A stretch of DNA of 64,000 bases from Dickeya chrysanthemi NCPPB 402 (GTDB taxonomy: Bacteria > Pseudomonadota > Gammaproteobacteria > Enterobacterales > Enterobacteriaceae). A program made the translations under genes and the position numbers. Numbering within the stretch: the stretch's first letter is position 1; the number at the start of each line of letters is the position of its first letter. Location of the stretch: NCBI RefSeq assembly GCF_000406105.1, contig NZ_CM001974.1:2430850-2494849 (forward strand). Reading direction: 5' to 3'. The notes beneath the pieces were generated by a model, which worked only from the letters and a program-made list of their open reading frames with translations, was not told the origin of the DNA and did not search any database. Below are positions 38,943 through 48,081 of this stretch, piece after piece.

Positions 38943-40070
38943 ATGGCTGAAGTCATTTTCAACAAACTGGAAAAAGTTTACTCCAACGGTTTCAAAGCAG
39001 TTCACGGTATCGACCTGACGATCAAAGACGGCGAATTTATGGTTATCGTAGGGCCGTCTGGTTGTGCGAAATCCACCACCCTGCGCATGCTGGCCGGACT
39101 GGAAACCATCAGCGGCGGCGAAGTTCGCATCGGCGACAAAATCGTCAACAATCTGGCGCCGAAAGATCGCGGCATCGCGATGGTGTTCCAGAACTATGCG
39201 CTCTACCCGCACATGACGGTTCGCGAAAACCTGGCCTTCGGCCTGAAACTCAGCAAGATGCCGAAAGACAAGATCGAAGCGCAGGTTAACGAAGCGGCTA
39301 AGATTCTGGAGCTGGAAGAATTGATGGATCGCTTGCCGCGCCAGTTGTCCGGCGGTCAGGCACAGCGCGTTGCTGTTGGCCGCGCCATCGTCAAAAAACC
39401 GGATGTGTTCCTGTTTGACGAACCGCTTTCCAACCTGGACGCGAAATTGCGCGCCTCAATGCGTATCCGTATCTCGGATCTGCACAAACAGTTGAAGAAG
39501 AGCGGCCATCCGGCAACCAGCGTCTACGTGACCCATGACCAGACCGAGGCCATGACGATGGGCGACCGTATTTGCGTCATGAAGCTGGGCCACATTATGC
39601 AGGTCGATACGCCGGATAATCTGTACCATTTCCCGAAAAACATGTTCGTCGCCGGGTTTATCGGTGCGCCGGAAATGAATATCAAACCCGGCAAGTTGCT
39701 GGAAGATAATGGACAGATCTCGCTGCAGGTAGGCAAATACACCATGGGTCTTAACCAGTCGAAGCAGGACAAAGTTCGCGGTTACATTGGTAAAGATATC
39801 TGCTTCGGCGTTCGCCCAGAGTATGTCACGGTATCTGAATCGCCGTTCGACGGCGGTCATTTCCAGGGCGAACTGGTACGTGCCGAAAACATGGGCCATG
39901 AGTTCTTCATGTACATCAAGGTTGATGGATTTGAACTGACCAGCCGTATGCCGTCAGACGAAGCACGGGTGATTATCAACAATGGATTGAATCGTCAGGT
40001 GTATTTCAAGTTCGATATGGATAAATGCCATATTTTTGATGCCAAAACAGAACAAAATATCTCTCTTTAA
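38943..40070 (+). CDS. togA: Oligogalacturonide ABC transporter ATPase TogA
   Basis: This is the nucleotide-binding subunit of the importer, 375 residues, MalK/UgpC type. The ATP motifs are at about 36-45 (GPSGCAKSTT), 135-139 (LSGGQ) and 155-164 (VFLFDEPLSN), with an OB-fold regulatory C-terminus. Oddly, the Walker A has alanine where the canonical GK glycine stands (GCAKST rather than GCGKST). Signature, Walker B and H-loop (VTHDQTEAM) are otherwise intact, so it is probably active. Confidence 0.95.
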   Translation: MAEVIFNKLEKVYSNGFKAVHGIDLTIKDGEFMVIVGPSGCAKSTTLRMLAGLETISGGEVRIGDKIVNNLAPKDRGIAMVFQNYALYPHMTVRENLAFGLKLSKMPKDKIEAQVNEAAKILELEELMDRLPRQLSGGQAQRVAVGRAIVKKPDVFLFDEPLSNLDAKLRASMRIRISDLHKQLKKSGHPATSVYVTHDQTEAMTMGDRICVMKLGHIMQVDTPDNLYHFPKNMFVAGFIGAPEMNIKPGKLLEDNGQISLQVGKYTMGLNQSKQDKVRGYIGKDICFGVRPEYVTVSESPFDGGHFQGELVRAENMGHEFFMYIKVDGFELTSRMPSDEARVIINNGLNRQVYFKFDMDKCHIFDAKTEQNISL

Positions 40071-40084
40071 CAGGAGTATAACCG

Positions 40085-41377
40085 ATGAAAAAAGTGATCC
40101 TACGCACATTGATAGCCTCTTCTCTTGCACTGATGGCGCATCAGTCCTTTGCGGCTGAGCAGGTTGACTTGCGTATGTCATGGTGGGGCGGCAACGGTCG
40201 CCACCAGGTGACACTGAAAGCCATTGAGGAATTCCAGAAAAAATATCCGGATATCAAGGTTAAAGCGGAATACACCGGTTGGGATGGACATCTGTCTCGT
40301 TTGACCACGCAGATCGCGGGTAATACCGAGCCTGATGTGATGCAGACCAACTGGAACTGGCTGCCGATTTTCTCCCGTACCGGTGATGGCTTCTACGACC
40401 TGAACAAAGTGAAAGATGTGCTGGACCTGTCGCAGTTTGATGCGAAAGAACTGCAGGCGACGACGGTTGACGGCAAACTGAACGGGATTCCGATTTCCGT
40501 AACGGCGCGCGTCTTCTATTACAACACCGAAACCTGGAAGAAATCCGGCCTGACCGCCCCGAAAAACTGGGATGAACTGGTGAATGCCGGCAAGGTCTTC
40601 AAAGAAAAACTGGGCGACCAATTCTATCCGCTGGTGCTGGAGCATCAGGACTCGTTGGCGTTGCTGAATTCTTACATGGTACAGAAGTACAACATTCCGG
40701 CGGTGGACGAGAAAAACAAGAAATTCTCTTATACCGACGCGCAATGGGTAGAGTTCTTCGAGATGTACAAGAAGCTGGTTGATGGCCACGTCATGCCGTC
40801 TGCGAAATACTACGCTTCGTTCGGCAAGAGCAACATGTATGAAATGAAGCCGTGGATTGCCGGTGACTGGGGTGGTACGTACATGTGGAACTCCACCATC
40901 ACCAAGTACTCCGATAACCTGCAGCCGCCGGCCAAACTGGAACTGGGTGCCTACCCCATGCTGCCGGGCGCCAAAGAAGCGGGATTATTCTTTAAACCGG
41001 CTCAGATGTTGTCTATCGGCAAGTCCAGTAAGCACCCGAAAGAAGCCGCTATGTTGATCAACTACCTGTTGAACAGTAAAGAAGGCATTCAGGCGCTGGG
41101 ACTGGAACGCGGCGTGCCGTTAAGCAAAGCGGCAGTTGCTCAGTTGCGTGCCGATGGCGTCATCAAAGACAGCGACCCGTCGGTAGCGGGCCTGAACCTG
41201 GCATTGTCCTTACCGCATGAAACCAAGACATCGCCTTATTTCGACGATCCGCAAATCGTCGCCCTGTTCGGTGATGCCATTCAATATATCGATTATGGTC
41301 AGAAATCCGTGGAAGAAACCGCCAAATACTTCCAACGTCAGGCTGATCGTATTCTGAAACGCGCCATGAAAGAATAA
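40085..41377 (+). CDS. togB: Periplasmic oligogalacturonide-binding protein TogB
   Basis: This is a 430-residue solute-binding protein of the MalE/UgpB type that hands oligogalacturonates to TogMN; in soft-rot bacteria TogB also contributes to chemotaxis towards these oligomers. The signal peptide MKKVILRTLIASSLALMAHQ with cleavage after SFA is clear. Aromatic residues (YTGWDGHL, NWNWLP, GDWGGTYMWN) probably line the sugar site. A strong terminator follows at 41399-41428, so kdgM can be transcribed separately. Confidence 0.95.
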   Translation: MKKVILRTLIASSLALMAHQSFAAEQVDLRMSWWGGNGRHQVTLKAIEEFQKKYPDIKVKAEYTGWDGHLSRLTTQIAGNTEPDVMQTNWNWLPIFSRTGDGFYDLNKVKDVLDLSQFDAKELQATTVDGKLNGIPISVTARVFYYNTETWKKSGLTAPKNWDELVNAGKVFKEKLGDQFYPLVLEHQDSLALLNSYMVQKYNIPAVDEKNKKFSYTDAQWVEFFEMYKKLVDGHVMPSAKYYASFGKSNMYEMKPWIAGDWGGTYMWNSTITKYSDNLQPPAKLELGAYPMLPGAKEAGLFFKPAQMLSIGKSSKHPKEAAMLINYLLNSKEGIQALGLERGVPLSKAAVAQLRADGVIKDSDPSVAGLNLALSLPHETKTSPYFDDPQIVALFGDAIQYIDYGQKSVEETAKYFQRQADRILKRAMKE

Positions 41378-41398
41378 CTGCCAACTGGTTATTTCTCT

Positions 41399-41428
41399 AA
41401 GCCCCGTGCTCTGTGCCGGGGCTTTTTT
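41399..41428 (+). terminator. Terminator after togB
   Basis: AAGCCCCG and CGGGGCTT form a stem followed by TTTTTT, 22 bp past the togB stop. It is a strong intrinsic terminator separating togB from kdgM. Confidence 0.9.
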
Positions 41429-41430
41429 AT

Positions 41431-41564
41431 TAAAAATGAAACAAAATGAATCATACTGTCGATCATCGTCACAATTTGAAATCATTTTGAAGTTATTGTG
41501 ATTCTAAAAGATCACGATCACAAAACGAAATTAAATAATCCATAAAATAGAACTCGTTCCATGA
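41431..41564. promoter_or_regulatory. kdgM promoter region with candidate KdgR boxes
   Basis: Two candidate KdgR operators are seen: AAATGAAACAAAATGAATCA near 41434-41453 and AATAGAACTCGTTCCATG near 41546-41563, the latter with a symmetric GAACTCGTTC core. The segment between them contains TGTGA and TCAC elements that may include a CRP site, but spacing is not standard. KdgM is known to be controlled by KdgR and CRP in Dickeya. Confidence 0.55.
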
Positions 41565-41626
41565 GAACGCATCGTTTTTATTTTTTTATTCTTTTTCTTT
41601 ATCTGTATATCTATAGGGAAAGTACA

Positions 41627-42343
41627 ATGAAGATTAAATTATTAACTTTGGCTGTTGCATCTCTGATTAGCGTTAATGCTCTGGCTGTATCCATCGATTA
41701 TCGTCATGAAATGACGGATAACACTAAAGTTGGTCATAAAGACCGTCTGTTAATCTCTCACCGTTTTGCGAATGGTTTTGGATTATCGTCCGAAGTAAAA
41801 TGGGCTCAATCCGGCAGGGACGGTAACCCAAACAGACCGTTTAGCGAACAGGTCAGCAACGGCACCGAAGTTGTCGCCAGCTACGTGTATAAATTCAACG
41901 ACGTCTTTTCTATCGAACCGGGATTTTCTTTAGAATCAAGTTCATCCAATAACAATTATCGCCCCTATCTTCGCGGCCGGGCTAATGTGACCGATGATTT
42001 GTCTGTCGCCTTACGCTATCGTCCTTATTTCAAACGTAACAGTGAGAACATCAGGCAACAGGGTAAAGAAACGATGGACAAAGGTTATACCCTGACCGGT
42101 AATATCGACTATAACTTCCTGGATGTTTATACCCTCGGTTACGAGCTGGAATACAAAAAAGGCACCTCCGGCGAAACTGTCCTTTCTGACAACGATAATT
42201 ATGACATCACTCATGAAGTGAAATTGTCTTACAAGTGGGACAAAAACTGGAAGCCATATGTCGCACTCGGCAACGTTTCTGGTTCTAAAACCACTGACGA
42301 ACGCCAGACCCGTTACCGTGTAGGCGTGCAATATAGCTTCTAA
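41627..42343 (+). CDS. kdgM: Oligogalacturonate-specific porin KdgM
   Basis: KdgM is a monomeric outer-membrane beta-barrel that lets oligogalacturonates into the periplasm. The 238-residue precursor has a signal peptide (MKIKLLTLAVASLISVNALA) and mature start VSIDYRHEMTDN, followed by alternating beta strands and a C-terminal aromatic YSF as in porins. The start at 41627 is preferred; an ATG at 41561 in frame would prefix 22 residues and spoil the signal peptide. It lies between togB and paeX. Confidence 0.95.
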   Translation: MKIKLLTLAVASLISVNALAVSIDYRHEMTDNTKVGHKDRLLISHRFANGFGLSSEVKWAQSGRDGNPNRPFSEQVSNGTEVVASYVYKFNDVFSIEPGFSLESSSSNNNYRPYLRGRANVTDDLSVALRYRPYFKRNSENIRQQGKETMDKGYTLTGNIDYNFLDVYTLGYELEYKKGTSGETVLSDNDNYDITHEVKLSYKWDKNWKPYVALGNVSGSKTTDERQTRYRVGVQYSF

Positions 42344-42353
42344 TCGCTGTCTG

Positions 42354-42375
42354 TGACGCCTTAAACAAGGCGTCA
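42354..42375 (+). terminator. Small hairpin after kdgM
   Basis: GACGCC and GGCGTC with a TTAAACAA loop lie 7 bp past the kdgM stop, followed by A-rich rather than T-rich sequence. It might stabilise the kdgM message or reduce read-through into paeX. Confidence 0.35.
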
Positions 42376-42641
42376 AAATGGATAATAAAAATGACTGCAA
42401 TATGGAATCTTTATTATCCAGGTTAATATCCAGTGGGAATTAACCAAACCATCAACTCGTCTTTTTAAATTTCTGTGTCGATGTCCCTTTTCGGGAATCA
42501 TATTATTCGCCACTTTGGGTAAACATTTTTTCTCTTCGATGAAATGTTTACCTGTTTTTTTATCGCCATCACCCTCATACTCGTGTTATTAATTTAACCA
42601 CCTCATCTCACCATCAACCCTGAATATATGAGTAAACTGTT

Positions 42642-43604
42642 ATGTCATTATCAAAGATAATTGCAGGAACACTTATTATGTCTGTCAGTGGATTCAGCCT
42701 CGCCGAGACCACCTTCCCGATATGGCCGCAAGGTGAAGCGCCCGGCGCCATCACGTCATCGGTACAACAGCAAGTGGTCGAACGCAGTAAAGACCCTGCC
42801 TGGCCGGATCGTGCCGTAACCGGCATTCGCAGCCCGGAAATCACGGTTTATGTACCGGACAACCCTAATGGCACAGCACTATTAATTACCCCCGGCGGTT
42901 CTTACCAACGCGTCGTACTGGATAAGGAAGGTAGTGATTTAGCCCCATACTTTACCCAACAAGGCTACACCTTGTTCGTCATGACCTACCGTATGCCGGC
43001 TGACGGTCATCAGGAGGGTGCCGATGCGCCGCTGGCCGATGCTCAACGAGCGATACGTACGCTGCGTTCCCATGCCGCGCAGTGGCATATTAACCCACAG
43101 CGTATCGGTATTATGGGCTTCTCCGCAGGCGGACATGTCGCCGCCAGTTTGGGTACCCGTTTTGCACAAACCGTTTATCCCGCTCAGGATGAAATCGACA
43201 ACGTCAGCGCCCGCCCTGATTTTATGGTGCTGATGTATCCCGTTATCTCTATGCAGGAAAATATTGCCCACGCCGGCTCCCGCAAGGCGCTGATTGGTTC
43301 ACATCCCAGTGAAGCCCAAATCGAACGTTATTCCGCAGAAAAACAAGTCAGCGCCCAAACTCCACCGACATTTTTAGTCCATGCGATTGACGACCCATCA
43401 GTATCCGTAGACAACAGTCTGGTAATGCTATCGGCATTGCGGGAGAACAAGATTCCGACTGAAATCCATCTGTTTGAACAAGGAAAACATGGTTTCGGTA
43501 TCCGTGGTACCGTCGGGTTGCCGGCCGCAGCCTGGCCGCAGCTATTGAATAACTGGATAAAATCACTGCAGTTGGATAAAAAGGCGTGGGAATCAAACAG
43601 ATAA
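42642..43604 (+). CDS. paeX: Pectin acetylesterase PaeX
   Basis: PaeX is an alpha/beta-hydrolase that deacetylates pectic oligomers in the periplasm. The 320-residue precursor has a signal peptide (to about residue 22, GFSLAE). The nucleophile motif GFSAGGH lies at about 158-164, and the acid and histidine candidates in HAIDDPSV (about 249) and GKHGFG (about 286). The gap to kdgM (298 bp) contains no gene and only a weak hairpin, so both joint and separate transcription are possible. Confidence 0.93.
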   Translation: MSLSKIIAGTLIMSVSGFSLAETTFPIWPQGEAPGAITSSVQQQVVERSKDPAWPDRAVTGIRSPEITVYVPDNPNGTALLITPGGSYQRVVLDKEGSDLAPYFTQQGYTLFVMTYRMPADGHQEGADAPLADAQRAIRTLRSHAAQWHINPQRIGIMGFSAGGHVAASLGTRFAQTVYPAQDEIDNVSARPDFMVLMYPVISMQENIAHAGSRKALIGSHPSEAQIERYSAEKQVSAQTPPTFLVHAIDDPSVSVDNSLVMLSALRENKIPTEIHLFEQGKHGFGIRGTVGLPAAAWPQLLNNWIKSLQLDKKAWESNR

Positions 43605-43655
43605 ATTATCGCTGCCTACAACAATGCACCTTCCGCCGCTCATGACAATCTCTTA

Positions 43656-43675
43656 TACTGTATAAAATGACAGTT
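43656..43675. promoter_or_regulatory. LexA (SOS) box upstream of ydjM
   Basis: TACTGTATAAAATGACAGTT fits the LexA pattern CTG-N10-CAG exactly (CTG at 43658, CAG ends 43673). It lies 14 bp before the ydjM start. E. coli ydjM is a known LexA target. Confidence 0.85.
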
Positions 43676-43688
43676 TTTGAGATGTTTC

Positions 43689-44267
43689 ATGACCGCGGAA
43701 GGCCACCTCCTGTTTGCCGTAGCCAGCGCAATCTTCGCAAAAAAAGCAGAATTATCGCCTGCCCTGGCAGCAGGCGACTGGTGGCATATTATCCCAGCCG
43801 CCTTACTGACATCCTTGTTACCCGATATAGACCACCCGAAGTCTATTCTCGGCCAACGCCTGAAATGGATTTCCGTCCCCATTGCCAGGCTGTGCGGGCA
43901 TCGTGGTTTTACGCATAGCTTGCTGGCCATCGTGATTGGTGTCTATGTCATCCGCACTAAACTGCCAGCAGACTGGCCCTTACCGGGCGATGTCTATCAC
44001 GCGATGATCGTTGGATATCTAAGCCATATCGTCGCCGATATGCTGACAACAGCGGGTGTACCGCTCTTGTGGCCTTGCCGCTGGCGCTTTCGTCTGCCTT
44101 TACTGAATAGCGACAAAGGCAATCAACTGGAACGCTTACTGTGCGTCGGGTTGATTTTGTTTATGCTATTTCAACCGCAGCAACCACTTGAATCCTGGCA
44201 TTACGGCGAACCCGCACGACGGCTACAACAGCTCGGGCAGCAGTTACATCAGTTACTGGCACCTTAG
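43689..44267 (+). CDS. ydjM: Inner-membrane metal-dependent hydrolase YdjM
   Basis: This 192-residue protein of the YdjM/DUF457 (LexA-binding metal-dependent hydrolase-like) family has several predicted membrane segments. Conserved metal-binding motifs are LLPDIDHPKS (about 44-53) and CGHRGFTHSLLA (about 69-80), plus HIVADMLTTAGVPLLWP (about 114-130). Its precise reaction is unknown. The start MTAEGHLLFAV at 43689 is used; four codons upstream are also in frame. The SOS box just upstream implies DNA-damage induction. Confidence 0.9.
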   Translation: MTAEGHLLFAVASAIFAKKAELSPALAAGDWWHIIPAALLTSLLPDIDHPKSILGQRLKWISVPIARLCGHRGFTHSLLAIVIGVYVIRTKLPADWPLPGDVYHAMIVGYLSHIVADMLTTAGVPLLWPCRWRFRLPLLNSDKGNQLERLLCVGLILFMLFQPQQPLESWHYGEPARRLQQLGQQLHQLLAP

Positions 44268-44409
44268 TCACCACTGGTTTCGTTATTCCATTCCGAACCA
44301 TCCATGTTGGTTATCTCTATAACCGCGATATAAAAGACCTGCTATGCTACTGCGCTGGCTACGTTTTTCCAGACGTAGCGGTGATGAACATTAAAAAAGG
44401 AGTAGTGGG

Positions 44410-45801
44410 ATGAATTTTCCGCTGATAATAAATGTGGTTGTTTTTGCTGTGCTGCTTTTTGCACTGGGGTATAGCGGTAATAAAAATTGGAGCCTGTCGA
44501 AAAAGGTGTTGCTGGGTCTGATAACCGGCGTCCTGTTTGGGCTGGTATTACACCTGATTTATGGCGATGACAATCCTGTCATCAAACAGTCTATTGCCTG
44601 GTTCAACATCGTCGGCAACGGCTATGTACAATTGTTGCAAATGATTGTGATGCCGCTGGTGTTCGTGTCAATACTGAATTCCGTTGCCCGGCTGCATAAC
44701 GCCTCCTCGCTGGGAAAAATCAGCCTGCTTGCACTCGGCACATTGCTATTTACCACGCTGATCGCCGCCTTAATTGGTATTTTTGTGACCAATCTGTTTG
44801 GCCTGACCGCTTCCGGGTTGGTGCAAGGCGCGCAGGAAAGTTCTCGTCTGTCGACCATTCAGAATAGCTATGCCGGCAAGGTCGCCGACCTGAACGTACC
44901 ACAGCTGTTGCTGTCGTTTATCCCTAAAAATCCGTTTGCCGACCTGACCGGCGCCAACCCGACGTCTATCATCAGCGTGGTCATTTTCGCCGCGTTTCTC
45001 GGCGTTGCGGCATTGCACTTGTTAAAAGACGACGCGGCAAAAGGCGAACGCGTCCTGACAGCGATTGATACCTTGCAATCCTGGGTAATGAAACTGGTTC
45101 GGCTGGTGATGCGCCTCACACCTTATGGCGTAATGGCACTGATGACGAAAATGGTCGCCAGCTCTAACCTGCAGGATATCCTCAAGCTGGGCAGTTTCGT
45201 TGTGGCGTCCTACCTCGGTCTGGGATTGATGTTTGGCGTACATGCCCTATTGTTGGCGATGAACGGCGTGAATCCGGCCCGTTTTTATCGCAAAGTGTGG
45301 CCGGTGCTAAGTTTCGCCTTCACCAGTCGCTCCAGCGCCGCCACTATTCCGCTGAATATTGAGGCCCAGACGCGCCGTATCGGTGTGCCGGAATCCATCG
45401 CCAGTTTTGCCGCCTCTTTTGGCACGACTATCGGTCAGAACGGCTGTGCCGGGTTGTATCCAGCCATGCTGGCCGTCATGGTCGCGCCGACCGTCGGCAT
45501 CAACCCCTGGGATCCGATGTGGATCGCCACCCTGGCTGGCATTGTCACCCTCAGTTCCGCGGGGGTAGCCGGTGTCGGTGGCGGCGCTACCTTCGCCGCG
45601 TTGATCGTCCTACCGGCGATGGGATTACCCATCACACTGGTTGCCCTGTTGATTTCGATTGAGCCATTAATCGACATGGGACGCACTGCACTCAATGTCA
45701 GTGGATCAATGACAGCCGGCACGCTGACCAGCCAGTGGCTAAAACAAACCGATAAAGACGTGTTCAATCGGGATGACGATACGGCATTAAATCACCGTTA
45801 A
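44410..45801 (+). CDS. tcyP: L-cystine transporter TcyP (YdjN)
   Basis: This is a sodium/dicarboxylate symporter (DAACS) family transporter; E. coli YdjN/TcyP takes up cystine and related sulfur compounds. The 463-residue protein has about eight membrane helices, a serine-rich hairpin ([16 protein letters not shown], about 300-315) and [17 protein letters not shown] (about 336-352). It follows ydjM, as in E. coli, with 142 bp between. Confidence 0.93.
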   Translation: MNFPLIINVVVFAVLLFALGYSGNKNWSLSKKVLLGLITGVLFGLVLHLIYGDDNPVIKQSIAWFNIVGNGYVQLLQMIVMPLVFVSILNSVARLHNASSLGKISLLALGTLLFTTLIAALIGIFVTNLFGLTASGLVQGAQESSRLSTIQNSYAGKVADLNVPQLLLSFIPKNPFADLTGANPTSIISVVIFAAFLGVAALHLLKDDAAKGERVLTAIDTLQSWVMKLVRLVMRLTPYGVMALMTKMVASSNLQDILKLGSFVVASYLGLGLMFGVHALLLAMNGVNPARFYRKVWPVLSFAFTSRSSAATIPLNIEAQTRRIGVPESIASFAASFGTTIGQNGCAGLYPAMLAVMVAPTVGINPWDPMWIATLAGIVTLSSAGVAGVGGGATFAALIVLPAMGLPITLVALLISIEPLIDMGRTALNVSGSMTAGTLTSQWLKQTDKDVFNRDDDTALNHR

Positions 45802-45820
45802 TCTCCGTTTCGGCGTCATA

Positions 45821-45855
45821 AAAAATGCCGGAGTGGTTTTCCCCTCCGGCATTTC
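45821..45855. terminator. Bidirectional terminator between tcyP and osmE
   Basis: AAATGCCGGAG and CTCCGGCATTT form an 11-bp stem between the convergent genes, with an A-run on one side and TTCTTCC on the other. Confidence 0.8.
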
Positions 45856-45862
45856 TTCCCGA

Positions 45863-46192
45863 TCAGAATTTGGGATTGGTATCGTATTCCTGACAGCTCT
45901 GGAACCCTTTGTTCAATACATGCCCCGTCTCATCAAAGCTGACGAAATAGTACTGAATCTTACCGTCGTGGGTGCCCAGCACATAGGTATTACAGGTGCC
46001 CCGGGCATGAAGCATGGTGGCCTCCGTCGATGCCGGTCCGGCAACTCGATTCACTTCCTGGCGACTCATGCCCTTTTTCACCTCCTTCACCACCGGTTTA
46101 GTAAAGAAGTTTTCGGCACGATCGTAAGCTACACACCCAGAGAGCATCAGGGCACTTGCCGCGATACACATGAATAAATTATTTTTCTTCAT
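45863..46192 (-). CDS. osmE: Osmotically inducible lipoprotein OsmE
   Basis: This is a 109-residue lipoprotein of the SmpA/OmlA fold. The signal peptide ends with the lipobox MLSGC (Cys at about 20). The body includes VVKEVKKGMSRQEVNRVAGPASTE, typical of this family. Its role is unknown beyond osmotic induction in E. coli. It is divergent from nadE, the same arrangement as in E. coli. Confidence 0.93.
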   Translation of the reverse strand: MKKNNLFMCIAASALMLSGCVAYDRAENFFTKPVVKEVKKGMSRQEVNRVAGPASTEATMLHARGTCNTYVLGTHDGKIQYYFVSFDETGHVLNKGFQSCQEYDTNPKF

Positions 46193-46416
46193 GGAATGAC
46201 CTCATTCGCTATCGGTGCAGCTAAGACTAGATAGTCAATGCCGCTTTTTCAAATCAGCGATTCTATTTCAACCAGCTGAACGTTGACGAAAAAGCCCCCG
46301 ATCCGATGTAAATCCGCCTGCTTTTTCTTGTTCTTTTGTTCCGTCGGAATTAACGTTACTCTCTGGTGATGTGGGTAATTGTTTTGACACATCAATAGGT
46401 TCAAGAGGGGGTGGAC

Positions 46417-47241
46417 ATGTCATTACAGAAAGAAATTATTCAGGCTCTCGGGGTGAAAAGCACCATCGATCCAGCGCAGGAAGTTCGAGTGAGCGTTGAT
46501 TTTTTAAAGAATTATCTGAAGGCTCACCCATTCGTCAAAAGCCTGGTCTTGGGGATCAGCGGCGGGCAGGATTCAACGCTGACCGGCAAATTATGCCAGA
46601 CGGCGATTGCCGAATTGCGCCAGGAAACAGGCAAAGCCGATTATCGCTTTATCGCGGTGCGCCTGCCGTATGGCGTACAAGCCGATGAGCAAGACTGCCA
46701 GGATGCAATTCAGTTTATCCAGCCGGACCAGGTACTGACCGTCAACATCAAACCGGCGGTAGAGGCCAGTGAAGCGACGCTGCGCGCCATCGGTATTGAG
46801 CTGTCTGACTTTGTTAAGGGTAACGAAAAAGCCCGTGAGCGCATGAAAGCCCAGTACAGTATCGCGGGTATGAATGCCGGACTGGTTGTCGGTACCGATC
46901 ACGCGGCGGAAGCCGTCACCGGCTTCTTCACCAAATACGGTGACGGCGGCACTGACATCAACCCGATTTTCCGCCTCAACAAACGACAGGGCAAAGCCTT
47001 GCTCAAGCTGCTGGGTTGCCCGTCCCACCTTTACACCAAGGCACCAACGGCTGATCTGGAAGACGATCGCCCGTCACTGCCGGATGAGATGGCACTCGGC
47101 ATCACCTACGAGAAAATCGACGACTATCTGGAAGGCAAACAGCTTGGGCCGATTGATGTCGCTATCATCGAGGGTTGGTATCGCAAAACCGAGCACAAAC
47201 GCCGCCCGCCGATTACCGTCTTTGATGACTTCTGGCGTTGA
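46417..47241 (+). CDS. nadE: Ammonia-dependent NAD+ synthetase
   Basis: NadE adenylates nicotinate adenine dinucleotide and amidates it with ammonia, the last step of NAD synthesis. The PP-loop GISGGQDST is at about 46-54, and later motifs include [20 protein letters not shown] (about 168-187) and [17 protein letters not shown]. It is 274 residues. ATG at 46417 after AAGAGGGG gives [12 protein letters not shown]; the GTG two codons earlier is less likely. A hairpin with CGGGCAG/CTGCCCG follows at 47259-47294. Confidence 0.95.
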   Translation: MSLQKEIIQALGVKSTIDPAQEVRVSVDFLKNYLKAHPFVKSLVLGISGGQDSTLTGKLCQTAIAELRQETGKADYRFIAVRLPYGVQADEQDCQDAIQFIQPDQVLTVNIKPAVEASEATLRAIGIELSDFVKGNEKARERMKAQYSIAGMNAGLVVGTDHAAEAVTGFFTKYGDGGTDINPIFRLNKRQGKALLKLLGCPSHLYTKAPTADLEDDRPSLPDEMALGITYEKIDDYLEGKQLGPIDVAIIEGWYRKTEHKRRPPITVFDDFWR

Positions 47242-47319
47242 TAGCCTTAATTTCTCCGGGCAGGTGCTACCAGGTAGCCTCTGCCCGTTTTCTCGTCATG
47301 TGATAGTCGATAGCCATTA

Positions 47320-47579
47320 ATGATGCTCATAACTCCTCGGCGTGCAACGCTGGCCGGTCTGTTGGCGATAGGACTCTGGCCTATGCTGCATAGCACACCG
47401 GCATTCAACGCGGCAACATGGCGTTACTGGCCACGGCTTCTTACTTTACCCCAATACTGACGACGTTGATGACGACGCTGTGGTTACAAACTATTCCTAC
47501 ATTCGCTTTTTGGCAGGGAGTAATCATGGTAACGCAGGGGTCGCTATTGTCCTGGTTGGCGACACGCGAAGTCGGTTAA
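47320..47579 (+). pseudogene. yddG: Internally deleted remnant of aromatic amino acid exporter yddG
   Basis: The 5' part reads ITPRRATLAGLLAIGLW, like the YddG N-terminus (TRQKATLIGLIAIVLW). After about 25 codons the match jumps to the C-terminus in another frame: GIQRGNMALLATASYFTP near 47395-47450, then FWQGVIMV, and SLLSWLATREVG before TAA at 47577 (YddG has HGNVTIMAVGSYFTP, FWQGALMV and SLLCWLATR). About 200 middle codons of this EamA-family transporter are missing. Comparison is by recall, without a database search. Confidence 0.8.
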
Positions 47580-47660
47580 GGGTTAAGCTGAGCCAGAACA
47601 AAGTTTCCCGATTAAATGGTATTTACAATGCAATTTAAAAATCATCACGGGAACACGACA

Positions 47661-48062
47661 ATGACCTCCGCCGGCAAACGTATCCAACGCGAAATTCGTA
47701 CTATTCGGGCCATGCTCGCGCTGTATGAGCGGTCATTTCCAGCGCCTGCAGATGATGCGGATTATTATGCCAGGCTGCAGGATTACGCCTTAAAACGGCT
47801 GCGAAAGTGCTATTACGGGGAAAATAAGCCGGCCTGCAAACAATGTCCGATTCATTGCTACCAACCGGCGAAACGGGAAGCCATCAAAGCTATCATGCGC
47901 TGGGCTGGACCAAGAATGCTGTTGCACCACCCCATACTGGCAATTCGACACCTGCTGGATGATCGCAAACCTGTCCCTGCTGCACCACCACGAGGGCGAA
48001 CAGCCAGAGAACCGGAATCCCCGATACTTTCAGACGATTCTGCAAAAGAAAAAGGCCGCTAA
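47661..48062 (+). CDS. ygbA: Nitrous oxide-stimulated promoter family protein YgbA
   Basis: This is a 133-residue protein resembling E. coli YgbA, a small cysteine-containing protein in the NsrR (nitric oxide) regulon; its function is unknown. The conserved part is KRIQREIRTIRAMLALYE, with cysteines at KCYYGENKPACKQCPIHCY (about 50-68), suggesting metal binding. The start at 47661 (MTSAGKRIQ) is my choice; in-frame ATGs at 47616 and 47628 are possible. The stop codon lies inside the terminator stem. Confidence 0.82.
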   Translation: MTSAGKRIQREIRTIRAMLALYERSFPAPADDADYYARLQDYALKRLRKCYYGENKPACKQCPIHCYQPAKREAIKAIMRWAGPRMLLHHPILAIRHLLDDRKPVPAAPPRGRTAREPESPILSDDSAKEKGR

Positions 48063-48075
48063 TGCGGCCTTTTTT
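48049..48075. terminator. Bidirectional terminator between ygbA and ihfA
   Basis: AAAAGGCCGC and GCGGCCTTTTTT form a stem with a TAAT loop. It overlaps the last codons of ygbA and also provides a T-run on the minus strand for ihfA. Confidence 0.88.
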
Positions 48076-48081
48076 GTCAAA

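Noticed and set aside
41494..41524. CRP site upstream of kdgM
   Set aside because: TGTGA and TCAC elements are present but their spacing does not give TGTGA-N6-TCACA; kept only as a remark.
41561..41626. Upstream ATG for kdgM
   Set aside because: It would add 22 hydrophobic residues before a normal signal peptide; the ATG at 41627 gives the known precursor length.
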